Positions 1 through 8,530 of a stretch of DNA of 37,680 nt are shown here, in pieces. The stretch is from Candidatus Eisenbacteria bacterium. GTDB lineage: Bacteria > Eisenbacteria > RBG-16-71-46. The DNA is taken from contig JABFRW010000025.1 in the NCBI GenBank assembly GCA_013140805.1, positions 1 through 37,680 of the forward strand, given 5' to 3'. Below the pieces are notes generated by a model. That model was not told the DNA's origin. It worked only from the letters and a program-made list of their open reading frames with translations, and searched no databases. The translations under genes were made by a program, and so were the position numbers. Every line of letters begins with the position of its first letter. The first letter of the stretch is position 1.

Positions 1-2100
1 GAGGGAACCATCGTCGGCACGTTCCTCTACATGGCACCGGAACAACTCGAAGGCCGCGAGACCGACGTGCGCAGCGACCTGTGGGCGTTCGGCTGCGTGC
101 TCTACGAGATGCTGACCGGCCGTCGAGCGTTCGAAGGCAAGTCCCAGGCGAGCCTGATCGGATCGATCATGAACTCCGAGCCGGCGCACATCCTCACCTT
201 CGCTCCGCTCACGCCGCCGCAGCTCCAGGCTCTCGTGGGCGCGTGTCTCACCAAGGATCCCGACGAACGCATTCAGACCGCACACGACGTAAAGCTGCAG
301 CTCGGGTGGATCTCGCAGGCGGGATCTCAGGTCAGCGGAGTGGCTCCGTCGCTGCCCGCGCGGCGGGGCGTCAAGCGGGAGACTTTCGCGTGGGCGATCG
401 CCGGCCTCGCGCTCGCGAGTGCCATGCTCTGCTTCTTTCTCTGGCGTCCGTCCAGCGATCGCGGACCTGCCGGGCAACCGCTGCGGTTCATCGTTCCGGT
501 GCCACCCGGCGTCGTGACGCTCGGCATGCCGCGCGTCTCCGCCGACGGCCGCGCGATCGCGTTCTCGGCCCTCGACACGCTCAACCGCACCATGATCTGG
601 GTTCGACCGCTCAGTGCACTGACGGCCAATCCACTCCCGGGCACCGAGGGTGCCAGGTCGCCGTTCTGGTCGCCCGACGGTAAGTTCCTGGGCTTCATTG
701 CCAACGGCAAGCTCAAGAAGATCGCGGTCAATGGCGGGCCGGCCACCGTGATCTGCGATGCGCCGAGCGGAGCGGACGGCACGTGGGGAAAGAACGGGGA
801 CATTCTGTTCGACGGCGGTGGCCTTGATCCGATTCTGCGGGTCAGAGCGTCGGGCGGCATCGCGGCCGCCGCCATCCGAGGAGACAGCACGCAACAGGTA
901 GGGTGGCCGGCGTTCCTGCCCGACGGCCGGCACTTCTTCTACACCAACATTCGATTCAACTCTCAGCCCGAGCTGATGCTCGGCACACTGGGCGATTCGA
1001 CGGGTGAGGCGCTCGGCATTACGGCGTCGCGCGTCGAGTATTCGCCGGACGGCTACCTGGTGTTTGCGCGCGATCGCACGCTGCTGGCACAGCGATTCAA
1101 CGCCGGCCGCCGCAAGCTCGAAGGCGAGCCGTTCCCGGTCGCCGAGGACCTGCCGGTGGGCGGCAACGCCAGCGCCAACTTCACGGTGTCGCGCAATGGC
1201 GTCCTGGTCTATCGGGCGACCGGCGACTCGCGGGGTCGGCTGGTGTGGTTCGACCGCACCGGGCGGGAACTGGCCGAGATCGCTCCGGCCGCGGACTACC
1301 GCTCGCCCGCGCTCTCCCCCGACGGGCGGCGGATTGCGATCCGCCGCACCGACGCAGGGAACCTGGACTTGTGGATGATCGAGCCCGGGCGCGGGACCTC
1401 GACTCGCTTTACGTTCGATCCGGGACAGGACGGGAATCCCGTCTGGTCGCCTGACGGTTCGCGCATCGCGTGGACCGCGGGTTCCGGCGACGCGAGCGTG
1501 ATCCATATCAAGTCCGCGAGCGGGCTCGGCGAAATTCAGAAGCTATCCGCCGGAGGGTCGGTCGGGGCGATCCTCGACTGGTTCAAGGACGATGACCGAC
1601 TGCTCTACCAGGTCGTCAACACCGCCACCAGCTTCGACATGTACACGATCGCCATTCGCGATGGCGCCACGCCCGAGCCGCTCATTCAGACTCCGTTCAT
1701 CGAGGGGCGCGGCCGCCTTTCGCCCGACGGCCGCTGGCTCGCCTATGAGTCGTGGGAATCGGGACGCGCCGAAGTGTTCGTGATGTCGCTCAAGGGTGCG
1801 GCCGGAAAGTGGCAAGTCTCCGTGCGCGGAGGTTCCGAGCCGTGCTGGAGTCGCGACGGTCGCGAACTGTTCTTTCTATCCGGCGATCAGCAGCTCATGG
1901 CCATGCCGGTCGGCGCGGGCGACAGCTTCCAACCGGCCACTCCGCAGGCGCTGTTCCGAGTGGTCACCGAGCCCGGCACTCGCCGCAACGTGTACGACGT
2001 GTCGGCCGACGGCCGGTTCGTGTTCGTGATCCCGGCCAACGAGCAGTCCACGCCGATGACCGTGGTGGTGAACTGGCGCGGCCGCGAGGATCAGCGCTGA
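1..2100 (+). CDS. Ser/Thr protein kinase with TolB/PD40 propeller tail (5' truncated by window edge)
   Basis: The reading frame is open from base 1, so the N-terminus and most of the kinase domain lie outside the window; 699 residues remain. The visible kinase part is the activation segment and C-lobe: MAPEQLEG (APE motif), then RSDLWAFGCVLYEMLTG and the C-lobe Arg region CLTKDPDERIQ. A single hydrophobic segment (WAIAGLALASAMLCFFLW, about residues 130-147 of the visible part) should cross the membrane. Beyond it are repeated PD40/TolB-like blades with the signature WSPDG or SPDG (for example SPFWSPDGKFLGF, PVWSPDGSRIAW, LSPDGRRIAI). The family is known as PknB-type kinases with extracytoplasmic propeller sensors, common in Acidobacteria, Gemmatimonadota and relatives. 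Substrate and ligand cannot be told. Nothing in the visible part looks damaged. Confidence 0.9.
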   Translation, partial: EGTIVGTFLYMAPEQLEGRETDVRSDLWAFGCVLYEMLTGRRAFEGKSQASLIGSIMNSEPAHILTFAPLTPPQLQALVGACLTKDPDERIQTAHDVKLQLGWISQAGSQVSGVAPSLPARRGVKRETFAWAIAGLALASAMLCFFLWRPSSDRGPAGQPLRFIVPVPPGVVTLGMPRVSADGRAIAFSALDTLNRTMIWVRPLSALTANPLPGTEGARSPFWSPDGKFLGFIANGKLKKIAVNGGPATVICDAPSGADGTWGKNGDILFDGGGLDPILRVRASGGIAAAAIRGDSTQQVGWPAFLPDGRHFFYTNIRFNSQPELMLGTLGDSTGEALGITASRVEYSPDGYLVFARDRTLLAQRFNAGRRKLEGEPFPVAEDLPVGGNASANFTVSRNGVLVYRATGDSRGRLVWFDRTGRELAEIAPAADYRSPALSPDGRRIAIRRTDAGNLDLWMIEPGRGTSTRFTFDPGQDGNPVWSPDGSRIAWTAGSGDASVIHIKSASGLGEIQKLSAGGSVGAILDWFKDDDRLLYQVVNTATSFDMYTIAIRDGATPEPLIQTPFIEGRGRLSPDGRWLAYESWESGRAEVFVMSLKGAAGKWQVSVRGGSEPCWSRDGRELFFLSGDQQLMAMPVGAGDSFQPATPQALFRVVTEPGTRRNVYDVSADGRFVFVIPANEQSTPMTVVVNWRGREDQR

Positions 2101-2219
2101 GGCCGGGAGCTCTTGCGCTTCCCTTCGATCGCGGCTTTGGCCTTGGGTTCGCGTGACCGCTCGAGGGTGACGTAGTCGCTCTCCCAAGCGTGCGGCGAGA
2201 ACGCGACGGTTTCGGTCAT
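2091..2219 (-). CDS. Small hypothetical protein, 42 aa, overlapping upstream GNAT remnant by ATGA
   Basis: ATG at 2219 opens a 42-codon frame beginning MTETVAFSPHAWESDYV and ending in a basic stretch (EGKRKSSRPQR). The ATG overlaps the TGA of the preceding GNAT-like ORF as ATGA, the usual sign of translational coupling. Its own stop lies inside the last codons of the convergent kinase gene. I do not recognise it. It may be a genuine microprotein or simply the tail left by decay of the gene upstream. It has no signal peptide, no Cys and no membrane segment. Confidence 0.35.
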   Translation of the reverse strand: MTETVAFSPHAWESDYVTLERSREPKAKAAIEGKRKSSRPQR

Positions 2220-2419
2220 GCTTGTCTTTCTCCCTGAATGTCCTGATCAAGCGTCATCCCGACCCAGTTGGTCGGCTCGACGTCGGCGAAGACTTGCCCG
2301 ACGACCGCGCCCGAGTGCTCGGCGACCCTCACCACGCTGTTGGGATTCGAGATCTGAGAGACGAGGAAGCGCCCGAGGTGTTCCTCGTCGGATGGGGTTG
2401 CAGGTCGGATCGTGATCAT
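2216..2419 (-). pseudogene. GNAT N-acetyltransferase remnant, internally shortened and lacking the acetyl-CoA motif
   Basis: The 67-residue frame starts with a typical GNAT N-terminus (MITIRPATPSDEEHLGRF) and later has the beta-strand pair VRVAEHSGAVVGQVFADVEP. A full GNAT domain is about 140-170 residues. Here the helix region expected between LGRF and LVSQ is missing, and the protein stops before the R/Q-x-x-G-x-G/A pyrophosphate-binding loop, so it cannot bind acetyl-CoA in the normal way. The missing parts are judged from family memory, not an alignment. Its stop overlaps the start of the 42-aa ORF at 2219, and it sits 50 bases downstream of the frameshifted barrel gene on the same strand. 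A short functional protein is possible but less likely. Confidence 0.6.
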
Positions 2420-2469
2420 GGCGAGAGGCTCGACCCTTTCGCTCATAACGCCATACCGACTGCCAGCGA

Positions 2470-3368
2470 TCACCCGTCCACTTCGGCACGTCCGATTCCC
2501 GCCGACGCGAATCCGCTGGTCGTCAGGGTGCCGATCGTGCCGGCGAATCCCGCTCCGCCGGTCGGCGGGCCCGCGATCTCCCACTTCATCTTCTCGTACG
2601 CCAGGCGAGCAAAGCTCCGGAACCGCGCGCTGGGTGCACCGAAGTCGGCCACACTGCCGACGGATCGGCCGAATGAGTCGGTCATTCCATCGAGCTTCGA
2701 GTAGCGCCGGCCCACGAACACGCTCACCGGAACCTGTGGTACGCGATACGAGAGCGTGTAGCCCTCGATGTTTCCCGAGCCCTCGAACGCGGAGCCGTTC
2801 GAGAACTGGAGCTGAACGAAATTGCCGGTGGTGAACACACCGAAGCTCTCGATCTCGCCATCGCTCCGAAAGCGCGCGGTGCGCTTGCCGACCGTGCCTT
2901 CGAGGGAGACGCCCCAGCGCGAGTAGGCGAGCGCGAACTCTCCGCTGTACAGCTCGAGCGTGTTCGACTCGCTGTCGGTCGCGAAGTTCGTCTGCTCCAC
3001 AGTTCCGGGAACCTGCTTGGCCGGGCCGGTCTCGAGGTCTTTGAGGTCGAAGAAACGCGCCTGGACCCCTCCGCTCAAGCCGCTCTTGTCGTTCCAACGC
3101 CAGCCGAAAGACGCGCGGGGGACGTGCGCCTCGTGGTCGACGCCATCGGCGCCGCGAAGCGACGAGTCGACGGGAATCGTGCCGGAGTCGTCGAGCGTCA
3201 GGGTGACCCGCCGGTCCTGGACAGCGTCTGCAGGAACATGGGCTCCAGGGCGCCGAACCAGTGGCTGCCCGGCCTCGACGGTTCGACCCTCGGCTCGGCG
3301 GCCGCGGAAAGGCTCAGCGCGAACATCAAGGAGACGACGAGTGCGAGCAGCGACGCGCAAGTTCTCAT
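2470..3368 (-). pseudogene. Outer-membrane beta-barrel-like protein with one frameshift near residue 50
   Basis: ATG at 3368 gives a clear signal peptide (MRTCASLLALVVSLMFALSLSAAA) and about 30 mature residues including WFGALEPMFLQTLS, then this frame stops at 3198. The -1 related frame carries the rest, from RRVTLTLDDSG to the stop at 2470: alternating amphipathic strands such as SFGWRWNDKSGLSGGVQARFF, GYTLSYRVPQVPVSVFVGRRY and ARFRSFARLAYEKMKWEI, typical of a barrel. The switch must occur near 3203-3220, where one missing base would restore the frame. It may be a sequencing deletion or a true pseudogene. The barrel frame is otherwise intact over about 250 codons, which argues that any mutation is recent. 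Function unknown. Confidence 0.65.
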
Positions 3369-3507
3369 GGGATTCCGTTCACGGTGAGGACCTGGGGGAG
3401 CAGCACCCGGGCAACCTAACGCAAGCCAGCGCGAGTGCCGAACAGCGCGACCCACGTTCGGGCGGAAGCCGGCGGGCCGCCGCTGGACTCCCCCATGACC
3501 ACGATTC

Positions 3508-5121
3508 ATGATCCGCGCCGTGACCGACTCCCGAGACCTCCCCACGGCCGGCGTGACTCCCGAACCTCTGACCTCGAACGCCCAGAGCGATAGCGAAACC
3601 CGTCTCGCCGGCATCATCGGCTCGGCGATGGACGCGATCATCACGATCGACGACGACCAGCGTGTCGTAGTCTTCAACGCCGCGGCCGAGCGGACCTTCG
3701 GCATTCCGGTCGCCGAAGCGCTCGGACAGTCGCTCGAGCGCTTCATTCCCGAACGGTTCCGCACCGCTCATCGAGGTCACGTCCAGGAGTTCGATCGCAC
3801 CAACGTCACCAAGCGGGCGATGGGGCGTCTCAGCTCGCTGTTCGGCCTGCGCTCGAACGGCGAGGAGTTTCCGATCGAAGCCTCGATCTCGCAGGTCGAG
3901 ATCCGCGGCAAGAAGCTGCTGACCGTGATCCTGCGCGACATCACCGAGAAGCGGCGCGCCGAGATGCAGCTCCTGCGCGCACAGCGGCTCGAGAGCGTCG
4001 GCACCCTGGCTGGAGGACTGGCGCACGATCTCAACAATATTCTCGCCCCCATCATGATGTCCGTGCGTCTGCTCGAGCGGAAACTCGCCGGAGACCCCGA
4101 GGGGCTCGAGTACGTGGTCATGCTGGGTCAGCTCGCCGATCGGGGCGCGAGCATCGTTCGACAGGTGCTGTCATTCGCGCGCGGTGTCGAGGGCGATCGA
4201 GTGCCGACGCAGCTCGGACACATCATCCGCGAGGTCGCCGATGTCCTGCGCGAGACGCTCCCCCGCAGCATCGCGGTGCGTAGCGAGCTGGCGAACGACT
4301 TGTGGATCGCGCGCGCGGACTCCACGCATATTCACCAGGTGCTCATGAACCTGGCGGTCAACGGACGCGACTCCATGCCGTCGGGCGGCACGCTCACGTT
4401 CGTGGCCCAGAACGTCACACTGGATGCCCACTTCGCGCAGATGCACCCGGATGCCACGCCGGGCAAGTATGTGTCGATTGCGGTGACCGACACCGGATCC
4501 GGCATCGCGCCGGAACACCTGGATCGGATCTTCGACCCGTTCTTCACCACCAAGTCCCATGGCGAGGGCACCGGCCTCGGTCTCTCGACGACGCTTGGCA
4601 TCATTCGGACGCACGAAGGGTTCATCAACGTCTACAGCGAGATCGGCCAGGGCACGCGCTTCACCATCTACCTTCCCGCCTACCCGCTGGAACCTGGTGC
4701 CGACGTGCCCGCGGACAAGTCCGAACTCATGGCGCGACTCCCCGCCGGACACGGTGAGCTGATCATGGTGGTCGACGACGAGGCGAGCATCCGGGAGATG
4801 ACCGGACGAACGCTGACGGAGTTCGGCTACAAGGTCCTGTCCGCGAGCGACGGCACCGAAGCGGTCTCGCTGCTCGCCCAGCATCAGGGACAGATCGCCG
4901 CGGTGGTGCTCGACATGATGATGCCCTTCATGGACGGCATCGCGACGGCCCGGGCCCTGAGACACATGGCTCCCAATCTGCGATTGATCGGCAGCAGCGG
5001 CCTCGCCGAGAAACGCCGACTCGCCGAGGCCGAAGATGCCGGGCTGGTGGGATTCCTTCCCAAGCCCTACACCGCCGACGACTTGCTGCAGGCATTGGCG
5101 GAGGCACTGAAGGAGCGGTGA
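3508..5121 (+). CDS. PAS-domain hybrid sensor histidine kinase with C-terminal receiver
   Basis: A 537-residue soluble hybrid kinase: PAS domain (about 35-145), HisKA with the phospho-accepting His at 173 (GGLAHDLNNILAPI), then the HATPase with N box NLAVNGRDSMP (281-291), G1 DTGSGI (328-333), F box FDPFFTTK and G2 GEGTGLGLS. A C-terminal receiver (about 417-535) has acidic residues VVDDE, phospho-acceptor Asp469 (VVLDMMMP) and Lys519 (LPKPY). All catalytic residues are present. There is no transmembrane segment, so the signal is probably cytoplasmic and read by the PAS domain. It converges on the porin gene (7 bases between stops) and is the only kinase candidate here for the NtrC-type regulator at 8575-9957; that pairing is inferred. 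ATG 3508 is used; GTG 3520 is an alternative. Confidence 0.93.
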   Translation: MIRAVTDSRDLPTAGVTPEPLTSNAQSDSETRLAGIIGSAMDAIITIDDDQRVVVFNAAAERTFGIPVAEALGQSLERFIPERFRTAHRGHVQEFDRTNVTKRAMGRLSSLFGLRSNGEEFPIEASISQVEIRGKKLLTVILRDITEKRRAEMQLLRAQRLESVGTLAGGLAHDLNNILAPIMMSVRLLERKLAGDPEGLEYVVMLGQLADRGASIVRQVLSFARGVEGDRVPTQLGHIIREVADVLRETLPRSIAVRSELANDLWIARADSTHIHQVLMNLAVNGRDSMPSGGTLTFVAQNVTLDAHFAQMHPDATPGKYVSIAVTDTGSGIAPEHLDRIFDPFFTTKSHGEGTGLGLSTTLGIIRTHEGFINVYSEIGQGTRFTIYLPAYPLEPGADVPADKSELMARLPAGHGELIMVVDDEASIREMTGRTLTEFGYKVLSASDGTEAVSLLAQHQGQIAAVVLDMMMPFMDGIATARALRHMAPNLRLIGSSGLAEKRRLAEAEDAGLVGFLPKPYTADDLLQALAEALKER

Positions 5122-5128
5122 TCGATCG

Positions 5129-6526
5129 TCAGAAGGAGACGACGGCTTCGATCACGGCTCCTTCGAACTTCGCCCTGCTGCGGATGTCGGTGAGCGGGAA
5201 GTCCTCGAACTTCTGCTGAACGTACTCGGCCTTGGCGAGGAGGTTCTGCGTTAGGAACCAGCCGGCGCCCACCTGCGTGCGGGTGACGGTCACTTCTGGC
5301 GTGATCCCCTGGAATTTGCCGGTGGCCACGTTGTAGCGGCCGGCAACATAGATCTGGTTATTGAGAAAGCGGTACACCGCTTCGCCGGCGTAGTGATCCC
5401 AGGTGCGTTCCGCGGTTTCGGTCGCCGAGCGGCCCTTGGCCTGCTCGAGATTGCCGAACAGCTCGAGCCCGCGGTACTTGATGAACGGGTTCACGACGAA
5501 CGCCTGTACTTTCTTTCCGAACCCCGGGCGCACGTCACCGGACCACGCTTGCGCGGCCTCGGTGGCATTCGGGTTCTCGACCACGTAGTAGTAGCGAGAT
5601 CCCGCGCGACTGCCGGTATAGAGCGTGTTGCTGATCGACTCGGAGGTGTTGTACATCGAGCCGGTCAGACGTACGCGGAGATCCGGAGTGACCTGGTTGT
5701 CGTAGCCGAGTTTGGCGATCAGGCTCGGTGAGCGCTGCTCGGGCTTGATGACCTGGCCGCGCACCTCGCCGCCCGTCACCGCCGCCATCGCGAGGAAGCC
5801 GTTCGCGCGCGCGTAGACCTCACCGCCGATTTCGGTGGTGAAGGCGTCCATGAGCAGGTTGCCGACGAACGGGTTGAACAGCGCCTGGCCGTTGTCGGTG
5901 CGACGGAAGTGCTGGTCGCCGTAGTTGATCTCGAAGTGCCCGAGTCGCAGCGTCACGTACTTCATCAGATTGTCGAGCTTTTCGTTCTCCCACGGCGAGC
6001 CGTCGATCAGCAGGTAGCCGTCCTTGACCCAGGTTTCTGAATGATGGCGAGACGACAGATAGCTCGTGAGCGCGACCCGGATTCCGCGGGCGAGCTGCGC
6101 ATCCATGAAGAGATTCGCGTCCGCGTTGTTGAATCCCTTGCCGATCCCGATCAAGGAGTTGAGATCGACACCGCTCACGATGTTCGGAGTCGCCTCGTTC
6201 TCGTGCTCGAGCGATTGGAACTGCTGCGTGAAGGCGGCACCCCACTGCAGAGCGAAGCCGTCGTAGCGGACGCCCTCCTGTTTCGGCGCCTCGAAGTGAT
6301 TGAGGCTCCGCGCATCGTGCGGATTGAAGAAGCCGACCCGGACCGGGACTGACTGGGCGCGCTCGGTCGCAGGCGGAGCGCTCGGGTTCTGCGCCGCGCC
6401 GACCGCATCGCTGGAATCGGAATCCTGAGCGCTCGCGCGCAACGGCGAGGAGACGAGCAGCGCGGCCAGCAGGATGAACATGGCCTGAGTGCCTAAGCGC
6501 CGGTGGATTTCAGCGTGCGAATGCAT
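5129..6526 (-). CDS. Outer-membrane porin-like beta-barrel protein
   Basis: 465 residues from ATG 6526, chosen over the longer frame because it follows GGAAGGGA at good spacing and begins a signal peptide (MFILLAALLVSSPLRASAQ). A low-complexity linker leads into amphipathic strands with many aromatic girdle residues (for example GDQHFRRTDNGQALFNPF, SRYYYVVENP, AGWFLTQNLLAKAEYV), and the last residue is Phe (IEAVVSF), the usual signal for barrel insertion by BamA. Size and style resemble phosphate-selective (OprO/P-like) or DcaP-like porins, but I cannot name a substrate. It is the last gene of the YceI-SRPBCC-porin operon, 29 bases after the SRPBCC gene, and probably shares the sigma54 promoter at 7890-7903. 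Confidence 0.85.
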   Translation of the reverse strand: MHSHAEIHRRLGTQAMFILLAALLVSSPLRASAQDSDSSDAVGAAQNPSAPPATERAQSVPVRVGFFNPHDARSLNHFEAPKQEGVRYDGFALQWGAAFTQQFQSLEHENEATPNIVSGVDLNSLIGIGKGFNNADANLFMDAQLARGIRVALTSYLSSRHHSETWVKDGYLLIDGSPWENEKLDNLMKYVTLRLGHFEINYGDQHFRRTDNGQALFNPFVGNLLMDAFTTEIGGEVYARANGFLAMAAVTGGEVRGQVIKPEQRSPSLIAKLGYDNQVTPDLRVRLTGSMYNTSESISNTLYTGSRAGSRYYYVVENPNATEAAQAWSGDVRPGFGKKVQAFVVNPFIKYRGLELFGNLEQAKGRSATETAERTWDHYAGEAVYRFLNNQIYVAGRYNVATGKFQGITPEVTVTRTQVGAGWFLTQNLLAKAEYVQQKFEDFPLTDIRSRAKFEGAVIEAVVSF

Positions 6527-6555
6527 GGTGGGTCCCTTCCAAGGTTGAGACATGC

Positions 6556-7158
6556 CTAGGGTTGCCGCGCGGCCAGTGCCGCACGGCTTGCGACCTCTCT
6601 TGCGACTTCGGACAGCAGCTGACGAACGGTGCGCTGGAACATGCCGTGGGCGATGAACTCCGGAATCGAGCGGTTTGGACGTGCCTGCACGAGGTAAATG
6701 ATTTCGACCTCGGCGCCGTGATCGTCGATCCGCCACTCGCCCCGGTAGTGCTCGAAGTCCTTGCGCAGCACGTCCTCGAACACGATGCGCGCAGGCGGCT
6801 CCTCATGGACCTTGAGCGTGGTCCGCATGAGTCGCTTGAAGAGCAGCAGGCGCCCCTCCGCAAGCTGCTCGACCAGGACATCGCCGTCGCGCCATCCCAC
6901 GATCCGGCTCTCGCGCATCGACGAGACGAAGCGATCGATGCTGTCGTAGTCGGTCAGCACGGCCCACGCGATGGCCTGCGAGGCGGTCACGCGGACCCGG
7001 CCCTGGACTTCGAGCCCGTTCGGACCGCGGTGGACGCTCGCCGTCGCACGCTCGACCGTGGCGAGGTCATCCGCGCCGGCGGTCGGAGTCGCGAGCGCCA
7101 CGATCGCCGCGAGCGAGATCATTGCTGGAAGCATGAGGTCGAGCGTCGTGCGGATCAT
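6556..7158 (-). CDS. Secreted SRPBCC/START-like domain protein
   Basis: 200 residues. The first 28 form a signal peptide (MISLAAIVALATPTAGADD), placing the protein in the periplasm. The rest matches the SRPBCC (polyketide cyclase/CoQ-binding, START-like) fold by pattern: VTASQAIAWAVLTDYDSIDRFVSSM, a typical 'helix-grip' opening with the conserved TDYDSI-x-RF, followed by strands RIVFEDVLRKDFEHYRGEW and a long C-terminal helix (RQLLSEVAREVASRAALAA). The fold binds hydrophobic ligands such as lipids or quinones. It lies 7 bases after the YceI gene and 29 before the porin gene, so a lipid- or quinone-related envelope role alongside YceI is plausible but inferred. Confidence 0.85.
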   Translation of the reverse strand: MIRTTLDLMLPAMISLAAIVALATPTAGADDLATVERATASVHRGPNGLEVQGRVRVTASQAIAWAVLTDYDSIDRFVSSMRESRIVGWRDGDVLVEQLAEGRLLLFKRLMRTTLKVHEEPPARIVFEDVLRKDFEHYRGEWRIDDHGAEVEIIYLVQARPNRSIPEFIAHGMFQRTVRQLLSEVAREVASRAALAARQP

Positions 7159-7165
7159 CGCGGTC

Positions 7166-7828
7166 TCACTTGACGCCGGCCGCGCCGATCACCGCGTCCT
7201 TCGATTCGAGCTGGAGATCGAAGGAGACGACGACGAGGTCCGCGGTACGAAGCGTGCCCATCATCATGGTCGGCGGCTTGATGCCGAACGTCGACATGAG
7301 CAGTGAAGCGCTGCCACGCAGGTGCACGGTGTCGGACTCGCGAACGAACGTGACCGGCATTTTGAGCTCGCGTTCGACGCCGGCAACGCGGAGCGTGCCC
7401 GTGGCGTCGATCGCCAGCTCGCCGGGCCTGGCACCCTCGGCAATCTCGTAGCTCACCATGCGAAAGCGAATCTCGGGGTGCTTCTCGGCAAGCAGCGCCT
7501 TGTACATGTTCTTGTCGAGACCGGCCTTGCCCGAGTGCAGTCCGGTGACGGCCACGACGACATCCATCGAAGTGATGCCCTTGGCGCGCAGGAAGCGCTC
7601 GATCGCCTCGGCACCGGTCGCGTCGGTCGGCCACTTGGTCTGGTCCTGCTCGAACGAGACCTTCAGCGATGCGGCGGTGCTCTTGTATTCGTGGACGGTC
7701 GACTTGCCATCGAGCCACAGCTTGCTGCCGGCCTGGAGCTCGATGCGGCCGGCCCACGCCGTTGAAAAGGACAAGGCGGCGGCAACCGTGATCACGGCGA
7801 GCATCGCGAGTCGATTGGAACGCTGCAT
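7166..7828 (-). CDS. YceI family periplasmic protein
   Basis: 220 residues with a signal peptide cleaved near STAWA. The mature part has the YceI pattern: KLWLDGKSTVHEYKSTA, central KHPEIRFRMVSYEI, and the final strands ADLVVVSFDLQLESK. YceI proteins are lipocalin-like barrels that bind polyisoprenoid or other amphiphilic chains in the periplasm. It is somewhat long for the family because of inserted strands around 85-110. It is the first gene of the operon with SRPBCC and porin. The -24/-12 element at 7890-7903 places its predicted transcription start about 50 bases before the ATG. Confidence 0.9.
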   Translation of the reverse strand: MQRSNRLAMLAVITVAAALSFSTAWAGRIELQAGSKLWLDGKSTVHEYKSTAASLKVSFEQDQTKWPTDATGAEAIERFLRAKGITSMDVVVAVTGLHSGKAGLDKNMYKALLAEKHPEIRFRMVSYEIAEGARPGELAIDATGTLRVAGVERELKMPVTFVRESDTVHLRGSASLLMSTFGIKPPTMMMGTLRTADLVVVSFDLQLESKDAVIGAAGVK

Positions 7829-7889
7829 GACGGACCTCCGAACTTCGGGTCGGACGGAATGTCCGTAACCCTTCGCAGGTCCATAAGCG

Positions 7890-7903
7890 CAATGGGCGTG
7901 CCT
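7890..7903 (-). promoter_or_regulatory. Sigma54 (-24/-12) promoter of the YceI-SRPBCC-porin operon
   Basis: On the minus strand the sequence reads GGCACGCCCATTGC, with the required GG-N10-GC spacing, against the consensus TGGCACG-N4-TTGCA. Only the first T and the last A/T differ. It lies 62 bases from the YceI ATG, a normal position. A sigma54 activator gene is 0.7 kb upstream on the same strand. Confidence 0.75.
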
Positions 7904-7965
7904 GCGCGAATACGGGCTAAGCCCTTGCGGCGCCGTGATCGAATGCGGCTCTGGTTCCGTGGATC

Positions 7966-8001
7966 CAGACAGAATGACCGCGTGGCCTGCAGTTCTGTCA
8001 G
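7966..8001. promoter_or_regulatory. Candidate activator-binding sites (UAS) for the YceI operon
   Basis: GTTCTGTCAG at 7992-8001 and the inverted copy CAGACAGAAT at 7966-7975 lie 88 and 62 bases upstream of the -24 element. The core GACAGAA-N18-TTCTGTC is an inverted pair, as expected for a dimeric enhancer-binding protein. The same TTCTGTCAG core recurs in front of the pseudo-receiver gene at nearly the same distance from its sigma54 promoter. Confidence 0.55.
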
Positions 8002-8038
8002 GCGATCGCTCGCCGATTCGGAGGCGTGCCTCGGCGAG

Positions 8039-8407
8039 TCATCGACGCCCGGAGCCGCGTTGAAGCGCGCCTCGGACGGCATCCCGGAGCTCGGAGGGTT
8101 CGAGCGGAAGGACCCCGTAGTAGGTGGGCCTGAGCTCCTGAATGCTGCGGCGAGACTCCAGATCCGTCGGACCGCCGATCATGATGATCGGCAGCGTCGG
8201 GGCAACCGCGCGCAGCGACGACAGCAGGACCAGGTCGTCGAGGAGACTCTGGACTACGTAGACGAGCACATCCGGCCGCTGGGCGGAGAGCGCCTTCAGC
8301 AGGGCATGTCGATCCCGACAGCGCACGACTTCCTGCGCCTTGTCCGTCAGGAGCGAAAGACGGTTGGTGTCGTGCTCGTTCGGGTCGAAGATCAGGATGC
8401 GTGACAT
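8039..8407 (-). CDS. Pseudo-receiver (response-regulator-like) protein lacking the phospho-acceptor Asp
   Basis: 122 residues from ATG 8407, chosen because GAGGGG precedes it and the receiver fold starts at MSRILIFDPNEHD. The pattern of alternating strands and helices fits CheY-like receivers (MSRILIFD, DVLVYVV, LPIIMIGG, YYGVLPLEPSELRDAV). The residues that carry phosphotransfer are gone: the acceptor Asp position is Tyr/Val (VLVYVVQS), the Ser/Thr switch is Gly (IMIGG), and the Lys before the last loop is Leu (VLPLEP). So it is an unphosphorylated, stand-alone pseudo-receiver. It sits between the NtrC-type regulator and the YceI operon and has its own sigma54-like promoter. A role as partner or damper of the regulator is inferred. 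Confidence 0.8.
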   Translation of the reverse strand: MSRILIFDPNEHDTNRLSLLTDKAQEVVRCRDRHALLKALSAQRPDVLVYVVQSLLDDLVLLSSLRAVAPTLPIIMIGGPTDLESRRSIQELRPTYYGVLPLEPSELRDAVRGALQRGSGRR

Positions 8408-8444
8408 GCGTAGCCCCTCGCGGATGGGTCCCGAGAGGACTTCT

Positions 8445-8458
8445 GCAACCCGCATGCC
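8445..8458 (-). promoter_or_regulatory. Sigma54 (-24/-12) promoter of the pseudo-receiver gene
   Basis: On the minus strand GGCATGCGGGTTGC followed by A: GG-N10-GC with TTGCA exact at -12 and GGCATG for GGCACG at -24. It is 38 bases from the chosen ATG at 8407, which supports that start over the longer frame from 8455, whose first codons overlap this element. Confidence 0.65.
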
Positions 8459-8530
8459 CCGATGGGGACTGCGTCATTTCATGCGAATGAGGCCGCGCGG
8501 GTGAGCGGCGCAATGGGTGCTCGCTGCCCG

